A program made the translations under genes and the position numbers. Below, piece after piece: positions 15,530 through 25,577 of a stretch of 46,613 nt of DNA. The first letter of the stretch is position 1. Each line of letters opens with the position of its first letter. The stretch comes from Streptomyces sioyaensis (GTDB lineage: Bacteria; Actinomycetota; Actinomycetes; Streptomycetales; Streptomycetaceae): contig NZ_SDIF01000050.1 of the NCBI RefSeq assembly GCF_004122735.1, positions 1-46,613 on the forward strand, read 5' to 3'. Under the pieces are notes generated by a model, which had not been told where the DNA came from, searched no databases, and saw only the letters and a list, made by a program, of their open reading frames with translations.

Positions 15530-17944
15530 ATGACGGAGCGGGCGAGGTCCGACACCGGGCACCCCGGCCCCGGCGGTGAGCCGGCCGGCCGGCCGGTCCA
15601 GGAACCGGTCAACCCCGGGCTGACCGCCGCCGAGGTCGCGGAGCGGGTCGCCCGGGGCGAGGTCAACGACGTCCCCGTACGGTCCTCCCGCTCGACCGTC
15701 GAGATCGTCCGCGCCAACGTCTTCACCCGCTTCAACGCGATCATCGGCGTGCTCTTCGTGATCATCCTGATCGTCGGGCCGCTCCAGGACGGCCTGTTCG
15801 GCTTCGTCATCGTCGCCAACACCGGCATCGGCATCGTCCAGGAGCTGCGCGCCAAGAGGACGCTGGACAACCTGGCGGTCATCAGCGAGGCCCGACCGAC
15901 CGTGCGGCGCGACGGCACCACCCGGCAGATCCCCACCGCCGAGGTCGTCCTCGGCGACCTCATCGAACTCGGGCCGGGCGACAAGGTCATCGTCGACGGC
16001 GAGGCCCTGGAGTCCGACGGCCTGGAGATCGACGAATCGCTGCTGACCGGCGAGGCCGACCCGGTCCTCAAGAAGCCGGGGGAGCCGGTGATGTCGGGCA
16101 GCTTCGTGGTGGCGGGCGCCGGTGCCTTCACCGCGACCAAGGTCGGCCGGCAGGCGTACGCGGCCCAGCTCGCCGAGGAGGCCAGCCGGTTCACCCTGGT
16201 CCACTCCGAACTGCGCACCGGCATCAGCCAGATCCTCAAGTACGTGACCTGGATGATGATCCCGACCGCGATCGGCCTCATCCTCAGCCACCTGCTCACC
16301 CTCGGGCTGCCCGGCGACGCGGCCATCCGCCGCATGGTCGCCGGCATCGTGCCGATGATCCCCGAGGGCCTGGTGCTGCTCACCTCCGTCGCCTTCGCCA
16401 TCGGCGTGATCCGACTCGGCCGTAAGAAGTGCCTGGTCCAGGAGCTGCCCGCGATCGAGGGGCTGGCCCGGGTCGATGTGGTCTGCCTGGACAAGACCGG
16501 CACGCTGACCGAGGGCGGGATGGACGTCAAGGCGCTACGGGTCCTCGACGGCGACCAGGCGTACGCCGCCCAGGTCCTGGGCGCGCTGGGCGCCGCCGAT
16601 CCGCGCCCCAACGCTTCCCTCCAGGCGGTCATCGACGCCTATCCGGCGGACGGCACCTGGCGCTGCACCCGGTCGCTGCCGTTCTCCTCCGCCCGCAAAT
16701 ACAGCGGCGCGATCCTCAGCGGCACGGACGGCGAGCGCACCGGTTGGCTGCTCGGCGCCCCCGATGTGCTGCTGCCGCCCGGCGACCAGCGCCTCACCGA
16801 CGTCGACGACCTCAACGCACAGGGCCTCCGGGTACTGCTGCTGGCCCGGTCCGCGCGGGAGCTGGACGACCCCGAGGTCGCCCGGGGCGTGCGGCCCGTC
16901 GCGCTGGTCGTCCTGGAGCAGCGGCTGCGCCCCGACGCCCCCGACACCCTGCGCTACTTCGCGGAGCAGGGCGTCCAGGCGAAGGTCATCTCCGGCGACA
17001 ACGCCGTATCGGTCGGCGCGGTGGCCGCCCACCTGGGGCTGCCGGGCGCCGATGCCCCGGTGGACGCCCGCGAACTGCCCTCCGACAAGGCCGCGTTGGC
17101 GCCCGCACTCGACCGGGCCGCGGTCTTCGGCCGCGTCACTCCGCAGCAGAAGCGGGACATGGTCGCCGGTCTCCAGTTGCGCGGCCACACCGTCGCGATG
17201 ACCGGTGACGGCGTCAACGACGTCCTCGCCCTCAAGGACGCCGACATCGGCGTCGCCATGGGCTCCGGCTCCGAGGCGACCCGCGCGGTCGCCCAGATCG
17301 TCCTGCTCAACAACAGCTTCGCCACGCTGCCTTCGGTCGTCGCCGAGGGCCGCCGGGTGATCGGCAACATCACCCGGGTCGCCACCCTCTTCCTCACCAA
17401 GACCGTCTACTCGGTCCTGCTGGCGATCCTGGTGGCCTGCTGCCAGATCCCCTACCCCTACCTGCCGCGGCACCTGACGCTGCTCTCCACCCTGACCATC
17501 GGGATCCCCGCGTTCTTCCTGGCGCTGGCCCCCAACAAGGAGCGCGCCCGCCCGCACTTCGTCCGACGGGTGATGCGGTACGCGATCCCCTCCGGCCTGA
17601 TCACGGGCCTCGCCGCCTTCACCACCTACCTCCTGGCCCGCAGCTACTACACCGGCGCCGGCGCCCTCTCCGCCGAGACCAGCGCCGCGACCCTGACCCT
17701 CTTCCTCGCCGCCCTCTGGGTCCTGGCGATCATCGCCCGCCCGTACACCTGGTGGCGGATCGCCCTGGTCCTGGCGATGGGCCTGGCCTTCGTCCTCGTC
17801 CTGGCCACCCCCTGGCTGCAACACTTCTTCGCGCTGCGCCTGGTCGGCACGACGATGCCCTGGGCAGCCGTCGCCATCGCGCTGGTGGCGGCGGCCCTGC
17901 TGGAGATCACCTGGCGGTGGGTGGGCCGACGGTTCCCGGCCTGA
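15530..17944 (+). CDS. P-type cation-transporting ATPase, CtpE-like
   Basis: 804 residues from ATG 15530. The phosphorylation loop DKTGTLT starts at Asp321, the hinge TGDGVND is at about 558-564 and the actuator loop reads LLTGEADP. The fourth membrane helix has IVPMIPEGLVLL, and six further C-terminal helices are visible, with no N-terminal heavy-metal domain. This PEGL-type pattern is that of mycobacterial CtpE, which is described as a calcium importer; Ca2+ is therefore the best guess. A TAACGT -10 lies seven bases upstream of the start and GAGGG is also present. Confidence 0.92.
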   Translation: MTERARSDTGHPGPGGEPAGRPVQEPVNPGLTAAEVAERVARGEVNDVPVRSSRSTVEIVRANVFTRFNAIIGVLFVIILIVGPLQDGLFGFVIVANTGIGIVQELRAKRTLDNLAVISEARPTVRRDGTTRQIPTAEVVLGDLIELGPGDKVIVDGEALESDGLEIDESLLTGEADPVLKKPGEPVMSGSFVVAGAGAFTATKVGRQAYAAQLAEEASRFTLVHSELRTGISQILKYVTWMMIPTAIGLILSHLLTLGLPGDAAIRRMVAGIVPMIPEGLVLLTSVAFAIGVIRLGRKKCLVQELPAIEGLARVDVVCLDKTGTLTEGGMDVKALRVLDGDQAYAAQVLGALGAADPRPNASLQAVIDAYPADGTWRCTRSLPFSSARKYSGAILSGTDGERTGWLLGAPDVLLPPGDQRLTDVDDLNAQGLRVLLLARSARELDDPEVARGVRPVALVVLEQRLRPDAPDTLRYFAEQGVQAKVISGDNAVSVGAVAAHLGLPGADAPVDARELPSDKAALAPALDRAAVFGRVTPQQKRDMVAGLQLRGHTVAMTGDGVNDVLALKDADIGVAMGSGSEATRAVAQIVLLNNSFATLPSVVAEGRRVIGNITRVATLFLTKTVYSVLLAILVACCQIPYPYLPRHLTLLSTLTIGIPAFFLALAPNKERARPHFVRRVMRYAIPSGLITGLAAFTTYLLARSYYTGAGALSAETSAATLTLFLAALWVLAIIARPYTWWRIALVLAMGLAFVLVLATPWLQHFFALRLVGTTMPWAAVAIALVAAALLEITWRWVGRRFPA

Positions 17945-18103
17945 GGGGGCGGCGATTTCCGGTCCGGGGGCGGGGTGTTGGCCTTGCTGCACGCGGGGCC
18001 ACGATTCCCGGCCGGTACGCCCGGCGGCCGCCGCGGTCCCGCCCGCCGTCTCGGCCCGGTCACGGTCACCACCCCCGCATGCCGGCGCCCGCCCCGCCAC
18101 CCC

Positions 18104-18109
18104 TAGAGT
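18104..18109 (+). promoter_or_regulatory. Putative -10 of small His-rich gene 1
   Basis: TAGAGT lies eight bases before ATG 18118 with no ribosome-binding site between them, consistent with a leaderless transcript. Confidence 0.5.
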
Positions 18110-18117
18110 CCGCGTAC

Positions 18118-18312
18118 ATGACATTCCATCCGGGGGGCCGCGCGTACGAACTGCTGGCGCGCTCGCACCACCACTCCAGCCATGTCAGCCACTACTCGAC
18201 CGGCCACCACCACACCTCAGGCGTCACCTTCGGCGGCTGGTGGATGATCGTGGTCGGCGCCGCCATCGCCTTCGTCTGGGTCTTCGCCAAGCGGAAGTTC
18301 GGCTCCCGCTGA
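18118..18312 (+). CDS. Small histidine-rich membrane protein 1
   Basis: 64 residues. The N-terminal half is rich in His and Ser (RSHHHSSHVSHYSTGHHHTSG) and is followed by one membrane segment (GGWWMIVVGAAIAFVWVFA) and a basic end KRKFGSR, predicting an outside His-rich head and an inside tail. It shares start MTFH-G and the ARSHHH block with the next gene, so the two are a tandem duplication. The His cluster could bind metal, which would suit the position after a P-type ATPase, but that is inference. Confidence 0.75.
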   Translation: MTFHPGGRAYELLARSHHHSSHVSHYSTGHHHTSGVTFGGWWMIVVGAAIAFVWVFAKRKFGSR

Positions 18313-18373
18313 CGGTGGAAGCGCCCCTCTGCCCCGCGCCCGCCGCCCGGCGCCCCGATCCCAGCCGTCCCAG

Positions 18374-18379
18374 TACACT
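18374..18379 (+). promoter_or_regulatory. Putative -10 of small His-rich gene 2
   Basis: TACACT lies eight bases before ATG 18388, the same spacing and surrounding bases (TCCG, then CATGACATTCC) as upstream of the first copy, so the promoter was duplicated with the gene. Confidence 0.55.
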
Positions 18380-18387
18380 CCGGCCCC

Positions 18388-18564
18388 ATGACATTCCACT
18401 CGGGGGACCTGACGTACAGGGTGCTGGCCCGCTCGCATCACCACTACCACCACTACAGCGGCGGCACCGGTGACGGTGCCGTCGACTGGTGGGTGTGGCC
18501 CCTCCTCGCCCTCTCCGCGATCGTCGTCATCTGGAGCCTCGTCAAGCGGTTCCGCTCGAACTGA
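18388..18564 (+). CDS. Small histidine-rich membrane protein 2 (paralogue)
   Basis: 58 residues, ATG 18388 to TGA 18562-18564. It repeats the pattern of the preceding gene: MTFHSGDLTYRVLARSHHHY, a Gly-rich spacer, a membrane segment (WWVWPLLALSAIVVIWSLV) and a basic end KRFRSN. Identity to the first copy is highest in the first 19 residues and falls off in the spacer, suggesting an old duplication in which the head is under selection. No known domain. Confidence 0.75.
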   Translation: MTFHSGDLTYRVLARSHHHYHHYSGGTGDGAVDWWVWPLLALSAIVVIWSLVKRFRSN

Positions 18565-18825
18565 CCCCGCACCGCCGGGTCCGCGAGGAAGTCGGCGGCG
18601 CGCGGGCCGCCGGCCCGGTGTCGCAGGCAGGGCGTGGTGGGCAGGGCCTGACCGGTGAGGGAGAGGAGCGGAGCGGCTCTCCCCTGTGCAGTCGCTCCGC
18701 TGATCTCCTCCGTCGGGCCGGTCGGTGGTGCTGCCGCTGCCGCTGCCGGTCCGCAACCTCTTGATCTTCGGTGTTCGGGCGGGTGAGGGGAACCCGGAGC
18801 CTCATGACGATGTGTGACCGATTGA

Positions 18826-18831
18826 TAACCT
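18826..18831 (+). promoter_or_regulatory. Putative -10 of the LysR gene (leaderless)
   Basis: TAACCT lies six bases before ATG 18838 without a ribosome-binding site. The upstream 18565-18825 holds no gene; it contains a 9-bp stem (AGCGGAGCG/CGCTCCGCT) around 18668-18700 that may terminate the small-protein transcript. Confidence 0.45.
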
Positions 18832-18837
18832 CCGTGC

Positions 18838-19803
18838 ATGACGGAAGAGGGGCGGAGCGCGGGCGACTTGGGCGAGTTGGGGATGGTTTCCCGGCATGCG
18901 CCGAGCGTTCAGCAGCTGGAATCGTTCCTGGCGCTGGCGGAGGAGCTGCACTTCGGCCGGGCGGCCGCGCGGCTGTTCCTGACGCAGCCCGCGCTCAGCC
19001 GTCAACTGCGGGCGCTCGAAGAGCGGTTGGACGTGTTGTTGGTGCAGCGCTCGCGTCGTCATGTCGAGATCACCGCGGCAGGTGAGGCGCTGCTGCCGAA
19101 GGCGCGTGCCGTGGTGGAGGCGATGGCCGGTCTGTGCCGGGCGGCCGGCGCCCATGCCCGGCAGGTCGACGGACGGCTGGTGATCGGGTCCATCGGCGCC
19201 GAGGCCGCGATGCCGTACACCCGGGCCATTCTCGACGAGCTGCACACCCGCCATCCGCGGCTGCGGACCAGCGTCCGGGGCCTCGATCTCGCCACCCACT
19301 TCGACGCGTTGGAGCGGGGCGAGGTTGATGTGGTGTTCCTGCGTCCGCCGGTGCCGCCCGGTATCGAGACGCTGGTCCTGGCCAGTGAGCCGCGGGTGGC
19401 GTGTCTGCCGGCCGACGACCCGCTGGCCGGGCGGGACGAGGTGCGGCTGGCGGAGCTGGCCGGACGCACCGTGGTGGACATTCCGCCGCCGTGCCCCCGG
19501 GTGTGGTGGCGGTTCTGGGCGGCCGACCCGCGGCCGGACGGCTCGGTCGTGCGGTACGGGCCGATGGTGCCGGACATGGAAGCGCTGCTGCTCGCCGTCT
19601 CCCGGGGCGAGGCCATGGCCTTTCTGCCGGCCGTCGCCCGGCAGTTCTTCCCCCGGCCCGGCGTCGGTTACGTGGCGGTGCCGGATCTGCCGCCGGGCAC
19701 CGCCGCCCTGGCATGGGCCGCCAGGAACCGTGCCCTGCCCACGGTCGCCGCCATCCGGCAGGCGGCCGCCGCCGTACTGCGCCGCACACCCGCGGCCCGG
19801 TAA
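18838..19803 (+). CDS. LysR-family transcriptional regulator
   Basis: 321 residues from ATG 18838; ATG 18883 (MVSRHAPSVQQLESF) is an alternative closer to the family N-terminus. The helix-turn-helix is classical: QQLESFLALAEELHFGRAAARLFLTQPALSRQLRALEERLDVLLVQRSRRHVEITAAG. The remainder is the periplasmic-binding-like effector domain (LVIGSIGAEAAMPYTRAILDELH, GEVDVVFLRPP). No divergent target gene is next to it, so its regulon cannot be inferred here. Confidence 0.92.
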   Translation: MTEEGRSAGDLGELGMVSRHAPSVQQLESFLALAEELHFGRAAARLFLTQPALSRQLRALEERLDVLLVQRSRRHVEITAAGEALLPKARAVVEAMAGLCRAAGAHARQVDGRLVIGSIGAEAAMPYTRAILDELHTRHPRLRTSVRGLDLATHFDALERGEVDVVFLRPPVPPGIETLVLASEPRVACLPADDPLAGRDEVRLAELAGRTVVDIPPPCPRVWWRFWAADPRPDGSVVRYGPMVPDMEALLLAVSRGEAMAFLPAVARQFFPRPGVGYVAVPDLPPGTAALAWAARNRALPTVAAIRQAAAAVLRRTPAAR

Positions 19804-19813
19804 GGCCGGCGCA

Positions 19814-19858
19814 GTCCGCACCATGTCCGTCCGCACCATGTCCGTCCGGACCATGGGT
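19814..19858. repeat. Three 15-base tandem repeats
   Basis: GTCCGCACCATGTCC occurs twice exactly (19814-19828, 19829-19843) and a third time with changes (19844-19858), just downstream of the LysR stop. No function apparent. Confidence 0.75.
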
Positions 19859-19934
19859 GCCCGCTGCGGTAGCCCGCAGACCGGCCACGGCCGGTCGGGG
19901 TGCCGAGCGGCTGTCGGTACCGAGCGGGCGGTCG

Positions 19935-20549
19935 TCAGCCGTCGCCGGGGGCCCGCCAGATATTGCTGAAGGCCTCCTCGTCGATGGCTCGCCGCTGGCG
20001 TTCGAATTCCAGCTCCCGCACCGCGTCATTGACGGCGGCGAGCACTGTCGCCACCGCGTCGTCGGTCACCTCCGGCGGGTCTTCTGTCCGCCCGCCGCGG
20101 ATCCCGAGGGCCGCCGCAAGGGCGGCGAGGACGGGCTCCTCCGAAGCCAGGCGGTTCGCCGCCGCGCGGCGCGCGGGCGAATCGGCCAGCGTCAGCCGAC
20201 CGGTCCGGACGCGCAGCCAACGGCGGCGGGGTTGGGTGAGCTGCCCCTCCGCCTCAAGGGCGGTCAGATAGGCCGTGGCGAGGCCGCGGCCCCTGCGCCA
20301 CAGCCAGTCGTCGACCGACTCGTACGGCGGTTGCTGGGTGAGCGACGACGCGGCTTCGTCCATGAGGCGATCCGCTACGGCGGGCCGGTAGCCCGGCACG
20401 ATGCGGTCGCCGTCCAGGCTGATGGCCCGGGCTTCCAGCAGGTCGATCAGCTCGGCTCCCGCGAGCGCGAGCGACACCTCGCCGCGCTCCCGAGTGGGAC
20501 TGGACTCCATGTCCATGGCAACGAACAACAGGTCCCGCGGTGTGGTCAT
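19935..20549 (-). CDS. GPP34-family phosphoprotein (GOLPH3-like)
   Basis: 204 residues from ATG 20549 (MTTPRDLLFVAMD); GTG 20561 is an in-frame alternative. The helical GPP34/GOLPH3 pattern is clear: LSLALAGAELIDLLEARAISLDGDRIVPG, WLWRRGRGLATAYLTALEAEGQL and a C-terminal helix LAAVNDAVRELEFERQRRAIDEEAF. In eukaryotes the fold binds phosphatidylinositol-4-phosphate; in Streptomyces many paralogues exist with no settled role, probably peripheral membrane proteins. It lies downstream of, and on the same strand as, a LysR gene, with a gap of 230 bases. Confidence 0.88.
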   Translation of the reverse strand: MTTPRDLLFVAMDMESSPTRERGEVSLALAGAELIDLLEARAISLDGDRIVPGYRPAVADRLMDEAASSLTQQPPYESVDDWLWRRGRGLATAYLTALEAEGQLTQPRRRWLRVRTGRLTLADSPARRAAANRLASEEPVLAALAAALGIRGGRTEDPPEVTDDAVATVLAAVNDAVRELEFERQRRAIDEEAFSNIWRAPGDG

Positions 20550-20779
20550 GAAGGGCTCCACGTCAGGGGCATCGGGAGCGATGCGTCGCTGAGCAACTGA
20601 CCCGGCATCCGGCGCACCGCCGGCGGCACCGGACGGGCTTCTCGGCCCGCCGGTGAGCGCTCCCTCCTACGAGCTTATGGAGCGAGGACGGCGACTGCCA
20701 TCCCACACCGGGCCCGTCCCGCCGGGGGGAGCGACCGCCGCGCACGCCAGGGCTTCGGGTCGCAGCGGTTGGCGTCTCC

Positions 20780-21664
20780 TCAGCGGGCGCGCCGCGGCTC
20801 TCCGCCCGTCGCCCTCCCGATGACGTCGCGGGCCAGTGCGATCAGGTCCGGGATGCGGGGATGGCCCGGCTCGTCGCGCCAGGCGAGGACGACCGGGACC
20901 GGTGGCGCGTCGGTCAGCGGGACGTACGCCATGGCGGGGTGCGGGTGCATCTCGGCGGTGGCGGAGGTGGTGACGCCCACGGCGCGGCGGCCGGTGATGG
21001 CGGCGATCCAGTCGTCGGCGTTCCCGGTGGTGATCGACGAAGCGGGGCGGGCCCCGGCGGGCCACAGGTCGAGGGTGGTGATGCCGGAGACGGTGTTGAG
21101 GGCGATGGTGCGGTCGGTCAGCTCGGCGAGGGAGAGGCTGGCGCGCCCGGCGAGGGGGTCGTCGGCGGGAACGCCGGCGACCCGGGGTTCGGTGGTGAGC
21201 TGCTCGGTGACCAGGCCGGGGGCGCGGACCTCGCCGCGCAGCAGGGCGGCGTCCACGTCACCGCGGGCCAGGCCGGCGGTGCGGTCGTCGATGCGGAGGA
21301 GTTCGAGCGGGGTCCCGGGGTGCTCCTCGCGCCAGCGGCGCAGCAGCGCGGTGGTGTCGGTCCCGGCGGCCGACCAGGCGTGACCCAGGCGCAGCGGCCA
21401 GTCGGTGTGGTGGGCGGTGGCGAGCGCCCGGTCGAAGGCGGTGACCGCGATCCGGGCCCGGTCGCGGAACGCCCGGCCGTCCGGGGTGAGCGCGAGATGG
21501 TGCGTGGAGCGGTCGACGAGCCGGATCCCCAGCTCCTGCTCCAGCCGGTGCAGGGTGCGGGAGACGGCCGGCTGGGTCAGATGCAGGCGCTCGGCGGCGC
21601 GGGTGATGCTCAGGGTTTCCGCGATGGCGAGAAAGCAGCGGAAATGACGCAGCTCGATGGTCAT
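20780..21664 (-). CDS. LysR-family transcriptional regulator divergent from EamA exporter
   Basis: 294 residues from ATG 21664 (MTIELRHFRCFLAIAETLS). The winged helix reads ITRAAERLHLTQPAVSRTLHRLEQELGIRLVDRSTHHLALTPDG; the effector-binding domain has LRLGHAWSAAG and the RGDVDAALLRGEV motif. Its start is 69 bases from the divergent exporter start, so the exporter is the likely target, the usual arrangement for LysR-controlled amino-acid or metabolite efflux. Confidence 0.93.
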   Translation of the reverse strand: MTIELRHFRCFLAIAETLSITRAAERLHLTQPAVSRTLHRLEQELGIRLVDRSTHHLALTPDGRAFRDRARIAVTAFDRALATAHHTDWPLRLGHAWSAAGTDTTALLRRWREEHPGTPLELLRIDDRTAGLARGDVDAALLRGEVRAPGLVTEQLTTEPRVAGVPADDPLAGRASLSLAELTDRTIALNTVSGITTLDLWPAGARPASSITTGNADDWIAAITGRRAVGVTTSATAEMHPHPAMAYVPLTDAPPVPVVLAWRDEPGHPRIPDLIALARDVIGRATGGEPRRAR

Positions 21665-21721
21665 GCGTGCGGAGCATAACAACAGGAAAAGAGGCATTTC
21701 ACGGACCGGAAGGGTGGGCCG

Positions 21722-21727
21722 TAGCGT
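21722..21727 (+). promoter_or_regulatory. Putative -10 of the EamA exporter (leaderless)
   Basis: TAGCGT lies six bases before GTG 21734, without a Shine-Dalgarno sequence, in the 69-base gap shared with the divergent LysR gene. Confidence 0.5.
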
Positions 21728-21733
21728 GGTGGC

Positions 21734-22732
21734 GTGAATGCTTCGCCCGAGAGCCCCGAGGGCCGTGTGCCCGCCACCGATGCCCCCACCGCGCCTGCCG
21801 CCGGTGAGGGCATTCCCTACCCCGTGCCGCCCTCGCCCGAGGTGCTGACGGCGGAGGCGCAGGCCGGGACCGCCGGGGCGGCGGGCGCAGGCGGGCGCAT
21901 CGGGTCGGTGGCGCTGGTCATCGGTGGGATCGTCTCGCTGCAGTTCGGCTCGTCGGTGGCGGTGCTGCTCTTCCCGCGGGCCGGTGCGCTGGGGGTGGTC
22001 ACGCTGCGGCTGGTGGTCGCCGCGCTGGTGCTGCTGGTCTTCTGCCGCCCGAAGGTGCGCGGTTACACCCGGGGCGACTGGGCGACGGTGCTCGCCTTCG
22101 GCTTCGCACTGGCCGGCATGAACTCGCTCTTCTACCAGGCGATCGACCGTATTCCGCTGGGCGCCGCGGTCACCCTGGAGTTCCTCGGGCCGCTGATTCT
22201 CTCGGTGGCCACCTCGCGGCGGATGCTGAGCCTGGTGTGGGCGGCGCTGGCGCTGGGCGGGGTGGTGCTGCTGGGGCGCGAGGGGTTCGACGGGCTCAAC
22301 CTCGCCGGAGCCGCGTTCGCGCTGGCGGCCGGCGGGCTGTGGGCCGCTTACATCCTGCTCTCCGCCCGTACGGGGCAGCGCTTCCCGCAGGCGGACGGGC
22401 TTGCGTTGGCGATGACCGTCGCGGCGCTGCTCAGCCTGCCGCTCGGTGTCGCCAGTGCGGGGACGGCGCTGCTGGACCCGGTCACCCTGGGGCTGGGCGC
22501 CGCGGTCGCCCTGATGTCGTCGGTGCTGCCGTACACCCTGGAGCTGCTGGCCCTGCGCAAGCTCCCGGCCTCCGGATTCGCCGTGATGATGAGCCTGGAG
22601 CCGGCCGCCGCGGCCACCGCCGGGTTCCTCGTGCTGCACCAGGCGCTGGGCTGGGCCGAGGTGCTGGCGATCGGGCTGGTCGTGGTCGCGAGTGTGGGGG
22701 CGGTACGGAGCGCGGGGGCGGGCTCGCACTGA
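21734..22732 (+). CDS. EamA/RhtA-type exporter
   Basis: 332 residues from GTG 21734. A Pro/Ala-rich cytosolic N-terminus of about 55 residues precedes ten membrane segments forming two EamA repeats. Typical stretches are FALAGMNSLFYQAIDRIPLGAAVTLEFLGPL in the first repeat and SSVLPYTLELLALRKLPASGFAVMMSLEPAAAATAGFLVLHQ in the second, closely resembling the threonine/homoserine exporter RhtA. It is divergent from a LysR regulator. Likely role: export of an amino acid or related metabolite. Confidence 0.9.
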   Translation: MNASPESPEGRVPATDAPTAPAAGEGIPYPVPPSPEVLTAEAQAGTAGAAGAGGRIGSVALVIGGIVSLQFGSSVAVLLFPRAGALGVVTLRLVVAALVLLVFCRPKVRGYTRGDWATVLAFGFALAGMNSLFYQAIDRIPLGAAVTLEFLGPLILSVATSRRMLSLVWAALALGGVVLLGREGFDGLNLAGAAFALAAGGLWAAYILLSARTGQRFPQADGLALAMTVAALLSLPLGVASAGTALLDPVTLGLGAAVALMSSVLPYTLELLALRKLPASGFAVMMSLEPAAAATAGFLVLHQALGWAEVLAIGLVVVASVGAVRSAGAGSH

Positions 22733-22953
22733 GCGTGGCCGCCCCCCCGGCCGGCCTCCTCGTCCACCCGCTGTGCCGCAAAGGCACCGGTGCGGCCAAA
22801 AATCATGCAGGCGTGCTTGATTGTTTCCGGCGACGCTGCCAGGCTCGGAGCGCATTCGCACCACACCGCACCCGCACGGCCGCAGCAGCGGCCGTCGCTG
22901 CCTGCCAACCTGCCCCGCTGTCACGGCAGTTGGGACGACGAGGGGAGTGTCGC

Positions 22954-23765
22954 GTGTCCGATCCCGGCGCCGTACTGGCCGATCTCAGGGCGGAGAGCGA
23001 GGAGTTGGACGCGCTGGTCGCCGGGCTGCCGGCCGAGCGCTGGGCGGCCCCGACGCCCGCCGAGGGGTGGACCATCACCCACCAGATCGCCCATCTGGCC
23101 TGGACCGACCGGCAGGCGCTGCTCTCGGCCACCGACCCGGAGGGCTTCGCGCGCGCCGCGCAGGAGGCGCTCGCCTCGCCGCTGACCTTCGTCGACGAGG
23201 CCGCCGAGGCCGGGGCCCGGACGCCGCCGGCCCAGCTGCTCGACGAGTGGCGGGACGGCCGCGGGCAGTTGCTGAGGGCGCTCGCCGAGCGGCCGACGGG
23301 CGAGAGGCTGCCGTGGTACGGGCCGCCGATGAGCGTGGCGTCGATGGCCACCGCGCGGCTGATGGAGACCTGGGCGCACGGCCAGGACGTGGCCGACGCG
23401 CTGGGTGTCACCCGGGCCCCCACCGCGCGGCTCCGGCATATCGCCCGGATCGGGGTGCGGACCCGGGATTTCGCCTACGTGACGCATCAACTCACCCCGC
23501 CCGCCGAGGAGTTCCGGATCGAGCTGCGGGCGCCGGACGGCAGTGTGTGGGAGTACGGGCCGGCGGAGGCGGCGCAGCGGGTGACCGGGGAGGCGCTGGA
23601 GTTCTGTCTGCTGGTGACCCAGCGGGCGCACCGCCGCGATCTGCCGTCCCTGCGGGCCGAAGGAGCCGACGCGGAACGGTGGCTGGGGATCGCGCAGGCC
23701 TTCGCGGGACCGCCGGGCAAGGGGCGCGCGCCGTCGGGGAAAGGAACGGGGAAGGGAACCACGGC

Positions 23766-23769
<4 letters not shown>
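22954..23769 (+). CDS. TIGR03084-family metal-binding (DinB/mycothiol-type) protein
   Basis: 271 residues from GTG 22954 with AGGGGAG six bases upstream. The four-helix DinB-like pattern includes WTITHQIAHLAWTDRQAL and METWAHGQDVADALG, whose histidines are the expected metal ligands, followed by the C-terminal domain (EFRIELRAPDGSVWEYGPAEAAQRVTGEALEFCLLVTQR). Relatives are mycothiol-dependent maleylpyruvate isomerase-like proteins; exact activity is unknown. It opens the AtuA/carboxylase operon: its TGA overlaps the next GTG by four bases, implying translational coupling. The preceding 221 bases hold the promoter but no gene. Confidence 0.85.
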
Positions 23770-25573
<1,804 letters not shown>

Positions 25574-25577
<4 letters not shown>

